A stretch of DNA of 27,072 nt from Heterotrichella gracilis (GCA_032358255.1 JAULBX010028715.1:1-27072); one strand, 5' to 3'; shown: positions 12,401-22,987, counted from the first letter of the stretch. Numbers and translations are program-made. Notes: generated from the sequence alone by a model not told the origin.

Positions 12401-14337
12401 GATGAGTGCGCACTTTCTGATTGTGTTGGGGGTATCACAATGCCCATTACTTAGTTTTAAAAATAACGTTATTTTACAAGCAGGGTGTGTATAATGCTTC
12501 CATGCATACTTGTGCAGTCAAAGTTATCTTGTAACGTCCCAATAGTAGTAGGGTCAAAATGTAGCTGGCTGTACTCGTAAATGTAATTTTATGAGCGCTT
12601 TGTACATCGCATCACACACTGACTGAAATCAAATCTAATAATCACTTGCCTGTACAGTCCTATTGGGGAGACTCGTATGCAGATAGTTGGCTGGGAGTAG
12701 GGCGCAGGCCAGGGGTGTTCCCTTGGTTGCTTGCTGAGCAGGGCGTGCCATGCTGTGCAGGAGGTAACTGGTCTGATGGCAGAGTTGCTGCACGGTGGCC
12801 AGCATGAGGAGCACAGCGCCGTGGGTGGAGCCATGCAGGTGGTGCAGTACACAGGGGACGGAAAGGTGCGCTTGGATGGTTAGGACTTGACTAAAGGGCT
12901 GGGAAAAGCAGTAACCATCATGCTTGGCTCTGCATGATGCTGCACCAGTGTGCTGTACAAGCCCTGCTGAGGCATGCCATTGCCCTGCTGCACCTGCTTT
13001 TTGATATTATACACCCTGCGCTTGGTAGTATTTTGGTCTTTTTGGGGCTGGCACCTGGCAGCGTATTGTGTTGGACAGGAGTGCCTGGCATTTGGTGACT
13101 TTGGGTGGATGCATTCCTCTGTGGCCACGCATGTAAGAATTTAGTTTCAAAGGTAACTGTAACTTGGTAGTATGATGCCTGGCAATGGCACCTGCCTGCA
13201 CCTGCTGTTGTTGCCAACCTTTTTGCCAAGATGGCAGCGCCTCGTAAGTGATGTTCAGGGTGCCTACATTTTTTGCTGATATATGTTCATAAAACGTTTG
13301 GTGACCAATTTTCTCATCAGCTCGTAGCCCTAGATTATTAAATTTCCCACCTTTGAACACAAGCATCCCCATGATTCAAGAAGTGCTAGCATGCAAGGCC
13401 CTGTGTCGAATAGGACCCGCAGCCCTGTGTTCTAGGTGGGCGGTCCCTGCCTGCTCCTGGGTCCAAACCACTCAGGTGTCTGAGTGCTTACTGAGTGCCA
13501 CCCTTATGTAGGTTGACAACCTGGATGCAGTGTTCTTTGAGGGATGGCATGAGGACACTGTTACCATGGCTGGCAGCAGCTCCCCACTACCTGGCGGCCA
13601 GAACAAGCAGGTGTCCATTTATGACATCCCCATGCCATCAGCCCAAGCCCTTGATGCCTGCTTGCGTGACTTCTTGGGCCAGGAGCAGGTAAGTGGCGGC
13701 ATGCTGTGGTCAATGCTGCGGTCACCATTACCGCCATGATGCCACAGATGCCTGCGCAGCCCATCTCTTAAACCATCACTACGCAAACGCTACCCATGCT
13801 GATTTCTGGTGTTCGCTGTTGTGCAGAGACACACTTACTCTGCAGAGCTTCCACCTTTTCTTCACGCACCAGAGCTCTCTATCAGTGGTGCGTGTTCCAT
13901 CTACCGGTTACAGCTGCCTGCGCTGATAAGTCTGATTGCTCCTGCTTTGTTCTGTCTACGCCTAAGGAGGTTGTTGACATTGGTAAAATACACCATGCAG
14001 CAATAGAAATGCGGTAGCAAGCACAGGCACATGTACTGTCAGACATATATGCACTACACCCTGCCAGAAAGACACATGCAGCATCTGTATGTATACCTTG
14101 CGTTGTATTGCGGGAGTTCAATCCATGAAAAGAATTGAATATGCTTATATGGCACACTATTCTTACCATTTGGGTTGACACTGTCCAAATGATGTACTGA
14201 CACTCTCCCCTTGCACAGGATCGGCATCTGCAGCAGCCACAAATGTCTCCGACACACTCAGCAGCCGCGCCACCAGGCAGCGCCAAGCGCCTAAGAGTGC
14301 TGCTGCAAGGGGTAGGAGGCATGCGCGCAAAAGCTAG
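9499..14337 (+). CDS. Gene A: nine-exon nuclear protein with two C2HC zinc-finger-like clusters; family not recognised
   Basis: Exons 9499-9828, 10124-10486, 10846-11043, 11961-12021, 12157-12374, 12761-12865, 13512-13688, 13827-13887 and 14219-14337 join without a phase conflict (all introns phase 0 except phase 1 after exons 4 and 8) into 543 residues ending at TAG 14335-14337. Donors are mostly GTGAGT, GTGCGT or GTAAGT. Visible features: C59-x2-C62-x14-H77-x6-C84; C170-x2-C173-x13-H187-x4-C192; a Gln/Pro-rich stretch at about 232-297; basic KRRH 349-352 and KRRRRSSK 367-374, a good nuclear localisation signal; and a basic C-terminus (GRRHARKS). I infer a nuclear, possibly DNA- or RNA-binding protein. 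No catalytic motif is seen and I do not recognise the family. The start is the only ATG after the in-frame TGA at 9475. TGTAA poly(A) signals follow about 210 and 230 bases after the stop. Confidence 0.75.
11044..11960 (+). other. Long third intron of gene A (917 bp), probably containing an insertion
   Basis: It is much longer than the other introns (135-646 bp) and AT-richer from about 11280 onward. It contains an 18-base inverted repeat with one mismatch (11602-11619 against 11653-11670, 33-base loop). A plus-strand frame of about 220 codons (11274-11936) runs through it without recognisable motifs. The flanking exons join in phase 0 across it, so it is called as intron. Confidence 0.6.
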
Positions 14338-14545
14338 TTTGAGAGCCGTAGCAGGTGGCGCAGCAGGTGCGTGAATGGACACAACAGGGCCACGAGGGAG
14401 TACGTACGCTAAATATTTAAACGTTGGAATAGATGTTGGAATAAACTATACAATGTGCATGCACCGCTACAAATGAGCGAGCGCCTTCAACTGCAAGGTG
14501 CCATCTCTTTGTTTTTGAGGTAAACGTCACCAATTGTTAATGCCC

Positions 14546-14569
14546 TGTAACTTTGTGAACGCTGTGTAA
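14546..14569 (+). terminator. Poly(A) signals TGTAA (two copies) for gene A
   Basis: TGTAA occurs at 14546-14550 and 14565-14569, about 210-235 bases after the gene A stop. TGTAA is the established polyadenylation signal of chlorophyte nuclear genes. The distance suits a normal 3'-UTR. Confidence 0.6.
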
Positions 14570-14589
14570 CAAAGGTGGAATAAAAAATC

Positions 14590-16500
14590 AGAGCATTATT
14601 TCTGCCCCTTGCACAAATAATGCATGCACAATCTTGGCTACGTGCTGTGTGTGGCAAACGGTGCAGGGCAGAGCAGGTATGCGCCTTAGCCAGAATTGTA
14701 ACTTAGAAAAACTCATTCCCATGTTTCTGAGTGGATAAGTGAATGCATTGCTGAGTTGATCCTCATCACCATGGCATGTGGTGTCATCCACATCAGTGCT
14801 GCTCACTGTGTAAGTACCGCCCCTCCCTTCTCCACTTTGGCATCACCTTTAGGCATCATTTATCATGCCATGATGATCACCTTTAGCATCACCTATCAGC
14901 TTGGCATATTTATAAAGCTCGAGCTGAAGCCATTACGTAATGGCGTACACCCTTTCCCACCAACAGTGCTCCACCAATTGGACCGTTTTCCCTGACTCGG
15001 TGACACTGCCACTTGCAGCATGGGCATGACAGGAATCGACGGCAAGCAGCACGCCTCCACTGCACAAGGCCAGTCAAGAGCTTGGGCGCAAGGGTTTAGC
15101 AGGGAAGAGAGGGTCGGGGCACAGCTCAGGGCATAGGGTGGGTACTTGGGGTGGGTTATGCAGGGTGGTGGATGGTTTCACGGCCGAGGCATATATTAAA
15201 ACAGGCACTCTCCAGGATGCTTTTGTTTATGATATTGATGCCTTCGTTTTTTGAGGGTGAATTCTGGGACCCTGGCATTTCTTTGTGATACGTTTTGGGT
15301 GTAACGTGGACATCAAAAAAAAATAAAAAAATGGGTGTGTTGAGGAAATAGAAAATTCCTGCAATGGCAACAGGAGATCAGTACGTATTACTGTTGGCGG
15401 TTGCTAGTGCCCAGCCTGTCTCAGGTTGCAAGGTAGGCAGCGTTTGGGTCTTGAGGAACTCAAGGTAGCATCCTCTCAGAACAAATGCTAGCAAGACCTT
15501 TGTGGTGGGGTACGAGTTTGGGCATTATCCATTCATTGTGACTGGTATATGGACATTGGATCTACGCTGTTTCACTTGGTATTAGCAACTGGAATTGGAG
15601 TTTGACGACTGTTCTTGAACCATCGTGGTGGTACTTTATGCTCTGGTGGCCGGTTGCAATTGGGTAGCCTCTGGAATAAACTGGCTACTATCTTTGTTCT
15701 GCATGTGTTTGCGCTTTGGCTTGTATGGGGGAGGACCCTCATTGCATTACATCAATTTCCTTTAACGCTCATTTTTCTTTCATCGCAATTGCCAATTGCA
15801 CTTGTCAAAGAGTGCATGTGTCAAAGCCAGTTGCAGAGCCAGCCTGTTGCTCCTTCACTGTAACACTCGAACTTATGAATTTATGAAGCGTGTCAACCCA
15901 ACACAGTGCTCTACTCAAACGAAGCCTGCCAGTGGTACGCCACAGTGTACCCAGCTGCGTTTGCAACTGCATATATGTGCGGCCAAGAGTGTCCAGTGTG
16001 CACCGTGTGTTATCCAGAGCTGGCTGCGCAGTGGGTTAAAGCACTCCACTTTTTGCGTAGCACAAACTGCAGCAATATTGCCCTGTCTGGCAGAAACCAT
16101 GGTTTTGCAAAACGAAAATCATAAAACCCCCCACCGCCCTGTTGCCCTACTAGACAATGTGGGCCAAGTGCGCTGCACACTGCACCGGTGGGCGCACTGT
16201 TGGAGTGGCCTAAAGCATTTGGGGTCATTTAGAGAATACACGATAGGAACTGAATATTGTCCCAAAGCAATAGTTGACATCAATACAGTCCCAAGGTACA
16301 TATTTCAGTATTCAGTATATTGTTCAATAGTCGGAGAGTGACAAGCTCAGAACGTCACTGTGGTTTGTGCACTATAGTAGCTACTTCAGTCATTCAGTAT
16401 TTCAGTAAGGGCACTACCTCGGCCTGGTTGAAGACGATAGATTATAGGTTGACTGAGTTGCTCTGCTGCCTTAACCCCTTTTTGTAACCAGCAGGCAATG
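14590..16500. other. Region without a recognisable gene
   Basis: An A-rich tract lies at 15314-15330. A frame of 181 codons at 15796-16341 has no motif, no splice context and a composition like the surrounding DNA, so it is not called. I see nothing else. Confidence 0.5.
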
Positions 16501-16541
16501 CCTGTCACCACCACCCCCAGTAGCGCCGCTGCATGCACCCG

Positions 16542-16863
16542 CTATAGCTTCTCCCCAGGCCTGCTGCCGCGCTTGCCGCCTGCCTTGCCCCCCCGCCTCT
16601 CCCTGTGCCCATCGCCCCCCTTGCCCGCCCCCGGCCTGGCGGCCTCCCTGCCCTGCGCCTTGATGGCCTTGGATTTGTGGGGGAAGCGACTCTGCTCCTT
16701 ACGATTCCCCTAACCCCCCTTGGTAGGGAGCGCCGCTGCGGCCTGTTTCCGCCTGCCCTGCGCAGCCTTGGGCACATCTACCGGCCCGGGCCCCTCCTCC
16801 TCCCCTGCATCCTCCTCCTCGCTATCCTCCTCCCCCCGCAGGCTCTGCATGATGGCTTCCCGA
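16542..16863 (-). pseudogene. Last exon of a minus-strand gene: acidic patch then basic tail, one in-frame stop
   Basis: Read on the minus strand, an acceptor (CCTCTAG) at 16864-16865 opens a frame of 50 codons. It holds an acidic run (EEDSEEEDAGEEE) and then KAAQGRRKQAAAALP. TAG at 16710-16712 interrupts it. The same frame then continues for 55 codons, rich in Lys, Arg and Gly (NRKEQSRFPHKSKAIKAQ, later GGKAGGKRGSRPGEKL), to TAG at 16542-16544. Acidic/basic tails of this kind are common in nucleolar and ribosome-biogenesis proteins, but I cannot name the family. Either the gene is broken or the true end is the first TAG. An upstream exon candidate lies at 17077-17151. Confidence 0.45.
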
Positions 16864-17076
16864 CTAGAGGTCAACGAAGTCCTTGAACTTTAGTGAAGAA
16901 GAGTGTTCAAACCTAGTAGATATTGAAGGGGTGTGCTTTGGCATTGAAAATCCATGCTCAGAGTGTGAATTCAGCCAGCCAGAGCAGTGAAATCAATAAG
17001 TTTACGAGTGAAATCACATAATTTAGATGAATAGCAAAGTTAAGGCAACAATCAAGACATGCTGCTCAGCACTTAC

Positions 17077-17151
17077 CATCAGCCTCCAGCTTCTTGCCAT
17101 CGCTGCCCCCTTCCCTCTCACCCTTTGCCTTCGGTGGAGCTGCCGCAACTC
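17077..17151 (-). CDS. Candidate internal exon, minus strand (Lys/Glu/Gly-rich)
   Basis: A 75-base minus-strand block bounded by an acceptor (ATCATGCAG just before 17151) and a strong donor (GATG|GTAAGT, at 17077). One open frame reads VAAAPPKAKGEREGG then SDGKKLEAD, similar in style to the tail encoded at 16542-16863. The phases of the two blocks do not match directly, so another exon or a different acceptor must lie between them if they belong to one gene. It is a fragment; no function is inferred. Confidence 0.35.
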
Positions 17152-18500
17152 CTGCATGATGCACCAATTGGCTGCTGTTCACCGATGCATTGAGGCGGAT
17201 GCTGTGCGTGAACCCAAGAGTAGTCACTGCACACATGCAATCAACGCTCTGGGCATGCACAGCGCAGGGGCAATCAGTGCACTGAGTTGCCATTAAAACA
17301 GGGACGAGCGCCTGTGTGACCAGCCTGAACAATCTGCATACAAAGATTCATTCACACGGCAAAGGATGGAACATTCATGGCGTTTACTGGATGATGCATC
17401 CCTGGATAACTTTATTTTGCAACTGGTGAGGAACACTAACTGCTCGGGAACAGGGGGCAAGCGTGCACACCTCGGCAATTTCTTGTATCGCGTAGGACTC
17501 AGATGGCGTAAGACTGGACAAACATGCTACAAATGGTCCAATTTGCATGGCGCCGCATGTGAATGTGCATGCTGACAGCTAACCTGGCTGAAGTGGTGTC
17601 ACCTGGCTGAAGTGGTGTAATATCCAACCTGCAGGCATGGTGTGCATGGTGTGCATGGTTTGCATGGCGTGCATGCTGCTGCAATACAAACTTGCTGCTC
17701 ATTCCAGACCACACCTCCTCTAAGTGTTGTGATGGCACACCATCGGTGCATACACTGCGTGTTTTGCGACTCGGGCTGTGTATGCATGTGGCCTGTAAGC
17801 CACAGTACTCCAGACTTCAAGTCTTCAACATTCAAATGGGTTGTGGAGGCTTTTGTTGTTTCCCGATGGGAGTGAGGGCATTGGCGTTGGCGAGGTTCGG
17901 CGGGCGAGTGACGCCTGGGGACACTCGAGTGGCAACATCTTGGTGCTGGTAGACCACAACCATGTACTGTAGAAGGTGCAGCAGCTGTTGCCCACGTTGC
18001 ATAACGAAGGCAGTCTTATGTTGTGTCCTCGGTACCGATATGACCCGCGAAACGCTTTTCTTTGCCTGATGCTCCCCGCAACGTGCGTCGACTAGGCCCC
18101 TTACTCGACGATGGCAACACCCACCGGGTGGCAACAGCCACGAACTTGCGTGTAAAAGTTGAACAAGGTAGCCGGAATACCCCAGTAAGCTCGCGTAGCA
18201 CCTCCAACACCCTTCCTTCCGGAAGGAAGAGTTCTGCCGACAAAGTGAACAACGCTATACCCTTGAACTGGGGTCCCTTGTGACGTTCCCTTACAGGACA
18301 ACTTTCCTTGCAGTATTCACCAGCAACACCTCTAGGGAGCCATTCAAGTACATCAATCTATCCTATTCACGCTCAAAGTGATACATGTTCGCCTTTCCTT
18401 ACCACCAATGCACCCCAACCTTGGTGTCACATCTCAAGGCATGTAAGGATGCAAAAAGTTCATAGATAATGGTTCTGCTTTCAGCAGACAGGCACTGTGC
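17152..18500. other. Region without a recognisable gene; short tandem repeats
   Basis: CACCTGGCTGAAGTGGTGT-type units are repeated twice at about 17582-17618. TGTGCATGG-type units are repeated about four times at 17639-17676. Minus-strand frames at 17832-18252 are open for up to 100 codons but show no motif that I can identify. Confidence 0.5.
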
Positions 18501-18701
18501 TTAGCGTATCCACAAGTCGTGAAAAAAAAAAAGACAGAAACACAACCACAAGGTGGCCCTCACCTTGCCAGATATGACCATTCTACCCGTTATCACCTTT
18601 CTCACCAATCCTCCCATTGCGGTTGTGCAGGACCACTGAGGACCCTGAGCCTGCGCCCCCCTCACCCCTGCACTCTCGAGGCACGTCTTGCAGTACCAGC
18701 C

Positions 18702-20831
18702 ATGGACCAGCGGCAGTCAAAGGAGAAGGTGGACAGAGTTGCGTGGGCAGTAGCTTGCCCCACTGAGGAGCCCATCGAGGGGGTGAAACAGGGGGTGGCC
18801 TGTGCCAAGTCACCGCCTCCACAGCCGGGGGCAGCGCACCCAAACACCGCTTCCCCAGCTGAAGTATCTCCTCTATCTCCAACTATGGAGGAACTCTCTG
18901 CAGTGCCACAATCTCAGCCACACTCCAAGTGTGCACGAGTCCTAACACCAGCGCCAGGTGGCACTGTGTGCGGCCAGTCTGTGCATGTGTCAGCAGATAC
19001 ATATGAGGTCTGCCTGCAGCAGCTCCTGAACAATCACCAACCGGCGCCAGCACAGCCACTGGCAGGTTTCACATTGCGCAGCTTGGAGGGCACTCGAGTG
19101 GATACCCCTTCTGCAGGTGGGCTGAGCATTAGACCTGAATCGCCGTCCTCTGCTGCCTTGCATTGCTTACATGCGTTCCAGCAGCAATATGCACTGCCTT
19201 GCATTACCTGCATGTACACCCACTCCAATACCATTACGCTGAGGCTTCTAACTTAAGAATGGTCAGCACTTGATGTTGCCAACACTTTTTATGCACCTCT
19301 CACGCATTGGTTTGCATCCACCGCAGGTGCTGCAACAGCGGAGATGCTGTTCCGTGCGTGGCTGGCCAACCCTGAGGCCAGGTCTTCTGGTGGAGCTACA
19401 GTTGGGGCGGAAACACCGAGGAGGGTGGTTTGCCATGTCCAGTCAGCCGCGCAGCAAGCACGTGACAACCCCGCCATGACCATAACCATCTGCGGCAAGA
19501 CCGTGGGTGTTGCAGGTGTGGAGCTGGACTGGCTGCACTCTCCAGCAAGGAACCCGCATGAGGTGGTGCTCTCGCGAGCGGTGTTGGGCCACCTGCTCCT
19601 ACGGCTGACTGCTGCTGCCCCCATCCCCTGCTACCGCCTCTCAGATGTCAAGCCTGTGAGCAGACTGGGGCAGGGCAGGTTTGCGGTGGTGAACTGCGTG
19701 TGGGTGGCAGGCGTGGATGAGCCTCTGGCCTGCAAGATAATGAAGGAGCCCCTGAACGGGGCAGCAGCTGTGGACTATGCCCTGCGCGAGGCTGTGTGCA
19801 TGGCCATGTATGCTGGGTGCAGCCATGTGGTGCAGCTTAAAGGCTATGTGGTGGCTGAGGGTGGGCGCCTGGTTGGCCTGCTGATGCCATGCCAGCACTC
19901 GGGGGTCACGATGTGGAGGTGTGTTAGGCCCTGTGCCATCTGTGCCTGAAATGCTTGCGCACTGGTTATTTTGTGAAATTATTAATTTTACCCAATCATA
20001 GGGTAATGCCGTACGCATGATGCCTTGACCTGCGTTGATGCCTGATGTGCAACAGACAAGATCCTGCTGATTAGCCATGATTGTGCCATGTTTTACTCCT
20101 ATGCAGGGAGTGCTTGAAGGCTGCTAGCAGTGGAAAGCTAGCGCGGGATATGCTGTGCATCGCCGTGGGCGTGGCTCGCGGTGTGGCGGAGGTGCATGCG
20201 CGGGGTGGGTGCCACCTTGACCTCAAGCTTGAAAACGTGCTTGGGGAGATGGAGTGCGGCACCGGCAGGCCAATCGTACAGATAGCAGACCTGGGGGGCC
20301 TGACGTTGCCTGCAAAGGATGGAATGGCGCTGCCACTGATGTAAGTTGATAGGGTTTAAGGGTTTGGGCATTTACACTGATGGCTATTGACACATATTGG
20401 ACCAGTTCTCACATATAGGCCAAAATCGGCACATGTCTGTACTTGTAATGTGTGTGCGATGCCATGTCCTGCGCGTATTCCATCTGCTTTAAAAAAGTCA
20501 ATTAGGGTTCATAAGTCCACAGGATGATACTAAATTATAATCACCCTAATCATCAAACCCTAAACAACACCACAGAATTTGGAACAAAATTTGTAGTACT
20601 TAAAATAGCCGTGAATATTCTAAACATCAGTCTTGCTCACATTATATCGCTTGATTGACATTCCCCTGTCCTCCCCTCTCTCCTCTTGACAGGCTGACTC
20701 GTGGCTGTGCTCCCCCTGAGCTTGGGAAGGATGGGCAGCTGCTGGTGGAGGGGCGTGCCTACGATATGTGGAAGGTGGGCTTGGTACTTCTGGGGATGAT
20801 GGAGGACGCCATGGCCGAGCACTCAAAGTAA
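18702..20831 (+). CDS. Gene B: protein kinase domain protein, cut short by an in-frame TAA
   Basis: Exons 18702-19116, 19327-19918, 20107-20340 and 20693-20831 join in phase (introns phase 1, 2, 2) into 459 residues. Residues 1 to about 240 are Pro/Ser-rich and then unassigned. The kinase domain starts near 241: glycine loop GQGRFAVV (253-260), ACKIM with ATP-binding K275, helix C E293, catalytic loop HLDLKLEN (372-379; D374, N379), DLG in place of DFG (D397), APPE (420-423) and DMWKVG (438-443). All key catalytic residues are present, so phosphotransfer from ATP to Ser/Thr-type substrates is expected. TAA at 20829-20831 stops the frame before the last subdomain, which is still encoded directly downstream in the same frame. 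The start is the first ATG after an acceptor-like TCTTGCAG (18686-18693), in context CAGCCATGG. An upstream non-coding exon is possible. Confidence 0.75.
20341..20692 (+). other. Third intron of gene B with telobox-like words
   Basis: This 352-base intron runs from donor GTAAGT (20341) to an acceptor ending TTGACAG (20692). It is AT-rich compared with the exons and contains AAACCCTAAAC at 20555-20565 plus several AGGGTTT-like words. No coding potential is seen. Confidence 0.65.
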
Positions 20832-21110
20832 CTCCCGACAGGGTTCAAGTTTGCGTGGGCGGCAATGGTGGCTGCCTGCATGCAAACGGTGCCTGAGAAG
20901 CGGTGCACAGCAGGGGAGCTGGGCAGGTTTACGTTGTACTGCTTCCAGCTGGAGGAGAGGGCCAAGGAGTGTGAGAGGATGCCAATCCCCGTCCCCAGGA
21001 CCTTGCAGCGTGTCCGAGTTTCACTTCCTAGGCCAACCCCAGTCCCAGTCTCAATCCCAACCCTAATTCCAATCCCGGTCCCAATCCCAATGCCATTGCA
21101 ATTGGAATAG
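20832..21110 (+). other. In-frame continuation of gene B: kinase subdomain XI plus Pro-rich tail
   Basis: Immediately after the TAA the same frame stays open for 92 codons to TAG 21108-21110. It contains FAWAAMVAAC and then PEKRCTAGEL, which matches kinase subdomain XI with its conserved arginine. After that come a charged helix (QLEERAKEC) and a tail of alternating Pro and Val/Ile encoded by a 6-base repeat at about 21026-21090. This would complete a normal kinase fold. It is either the severed end of a pseudogene, a product of stop readthrough, or evidence of a sequencing error at 20829. Confidence 0.7.
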
Positions 21111-22030
21111 GCAATGCCGGTGGGTTTACCAGCACAGCTTCAGCTGGACAGTTCTTGTAGTGTCTGACCTGCTTCTAATACTATGTGGCAGGCTTCTGTG
21201 ACGGGGGCCGCTTCCATAGTGGCAGCACCTTTTGCCTTGAAAGAACTATGATAGACTGGCGTTTTGCCGTAATTTGGGCCAATGGCTAGGTTTACTGGCG
21301 TAGTAGTCGCATTTGTTTCTTAACATGGCCCATACTGCCATTTTACGCTAGGTAGGCTTGCCTAGTCAGACCTACTGTTTTCTTCACATCACTACCAAAC
21401 AGCTCACAGCGTAGAACTGGCACTACACTACACTGAAAACTCATCTCGGAGCCCTTCTTCCTGTACTGCGCATGCGTGCCTTGTACAGCCCACGTCAAAG
21501 TTATTTGATGTTTTCTGTGGACTATTTAATTGACCATGCTGATTCCTGTCATAGTGACGACAGGTACTGATTTTATTCAAATGGATTTTCAACGTGCCAG
21601 ATTTGAGGCAATGTGCCAGCAGTACATGCAGTGCTTTTGCATGCTTTTCCAGTGCTTTCAACAGCAAATTAATCTCCTGTACCTTACCATGTTTGTTCTT
21701 GGGCATGCATGAAAGTTGCTATCACCAGCCTGAGGAAATGTGCTAACGAAATCGATACAGTGTCTCCATTGTATCTTTATAATGGGATTATAAATCCCAT
21801 TAATTTGAAATCATTAAAAAAGTGTCAGCATGAGGCTATTCATAGCACTGCCGCGCAGTTTGGCCCTCTTCCTTACTGCTTCAAGTTTGGCCCTCTTTCT
21901 ACTCTTACTTAGTGTCGTCCATGGATTGCTCAATTACTTTAATTAAAGTCTCTACCTCAAGTATTTTAATCACAGTGCCCCACTCCTATAATGGCTCCCC
22001 TACCCCCTGGGCGCTAATAGTGTGACTGCT
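21111..22030. other. Region without a recognisable gene
   Basis: No motif-bearing frame was found. A small inverted repeat, AATGGGAT / ATCCCATT with a 5-base loop, lies at 21781-21801. No TGTAA was found in the first 300 bases after gene B. Confidence 0.5.
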
Positions 22031-22041
22031 TGAAGGCTGCT

Positions 22042-22072
22042 GGCAGATGTTGCGAACCACGCAACATCTGCC
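22042..22072. repeat. Perfect 13-bp hairpin, 5-base loop
   Basis: GGCAGATGTTGCG (22042-22054) pairs perfectly with CGCAACATCTGCC (22060-22072) around the loop AACCA. A 14-base palindrome GCACCTGCAGGTGC follows at about 22099-22112. No run of T suitable for a Pol III stop follows directly. Its function is unknown. Confidence 0.8.
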
Positions 22073-22339
22073 GGTACACAGCGCCATGTTGTGGATGGCA
22101 CCTGCAGGTGCACCCCGCACCCATGCTTCTTGTTCACTGGTATGGTGTACAGATTGCAAAAAAGGCACAAGGCTTGGTGGATGCATTGGGGAGAGACCTG
22201 TATAGACCTTTTGCCCCACCTCATGTTTGAGGCATCCTATGACGGGACACGTGAAGGCGCCAACCGTTGTTTCAAACCCTAATTAGTCAAATCGAGTTGT
22301 TGCTTGTGTCCCAGCTGACTTCCTCTCACCGAGTAATGT

Positions 22340-22660
22340 ATTTTTGATGGTGCTGGAGAGGCTGGCCGAGCGGATATTGCTTCTCAAAATCTGCTTCTGG
22401 CACACAAACTGCATCGGTAGCCTACTCGCTTTAATGTACATCATAACCTTTGTACTTAAATTCCTGACCCCTATTGAGTTGCAAACAACAGCTTGTGCGC
22501 TTTTTCAAGTACCGCAAACACTAATTGCATTTACTGTGTACCCCACACTTCACAACCATAGGAAAGCGCTGGTAAAACCAAAGTATCAAACAGCTTACGT
22601 TTCAATTTAATGTTCAATATGCCCATTATTGCGAGACTGAAAAAGTAAGAGTGACAAAAG
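22340..22660 (-). pseudogene. LINE (non-LTR) retrotransposon reverse transcriptase remnant
   Basis: The minus strand encodes the end of a LINE-type RT. LKRKLFDTLVLPALSYGCEV followed by WG lies at about 22610-22540 and is the typical (L/F)FD-LV-P-L-YG-E-WG block. After at least one frame change, VMMYIKASRLPMQFVCQKQ lies at about 22445-22385, matching the usual downstream region (P--V--E-GR-P, then Q). The stop after WGTQ and the frame changes show it is dead. The YADD-type catalytic block and the endonuclease were not found, so only about 300 bp survive. The clade cannot be set from this much. Confidence 0.8.
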
Positions 22661-22958
22661 ACTTGTACCATGCATAGTGCGGTTTCAATTGAATCACAAG
22701 AATGGCACTTGCGCAAGCTTAGGCGGGATGCTGCGCTCACCGCGGCCTGCATGCATCAGGAAGCCACGCATTGCAACGTCCAGGGTGGCTGTTGGCTGTT
22801 GGCTGTCCTCCATGACCAGGACAAGCCTGTCTGGGTGTTGCTGTGTGGTCAAACTCCCATTCCCTGGCCAGACTGTAGTACCTGAGTAGATTACCAAGGC
22901 AAGAGTCTCGATAGTTTCCATTTAAAGTACATAAATTCAGCATATTCGCAGCGCTCGG

Positions 22959-22987
22959 GGGTTTCGGCCCAGCCTGGGCCGAAACCC
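22959..22987. repeat. Perfect 13-bp hairpin, 3-base loop, upstream of gene C
   Basis: GGGTTTCGGCCCA (22959-22971) pairs perfectly with TGGGCCGAAACCC (22975-22987) around the loop GCC. It ends about 140 bases before the gene C start codon. It could be a binding site for a dimeric protein, a cruciform, or the remains of an inserted element. Confidence 0.8.

Noticed and set aside
15796..16341. 181-codon plus-strand open frame
   Set aside because: No recognisable domain or gene context; probably chance.
18016..18252. Minus-strand frame considered as a retroelement gag or RT fragment
   Set aside because: No diagnostic block (zinc knuckle, LPFGL, YxDD) could be found.
20828..20841. A GT..AG pair that would remove the gene B stop as a 14-base intron
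   Set aside because: Far too short for a spliceosomal intron, and its removal would shift the frame away from the kinase subdomain XI sequence.
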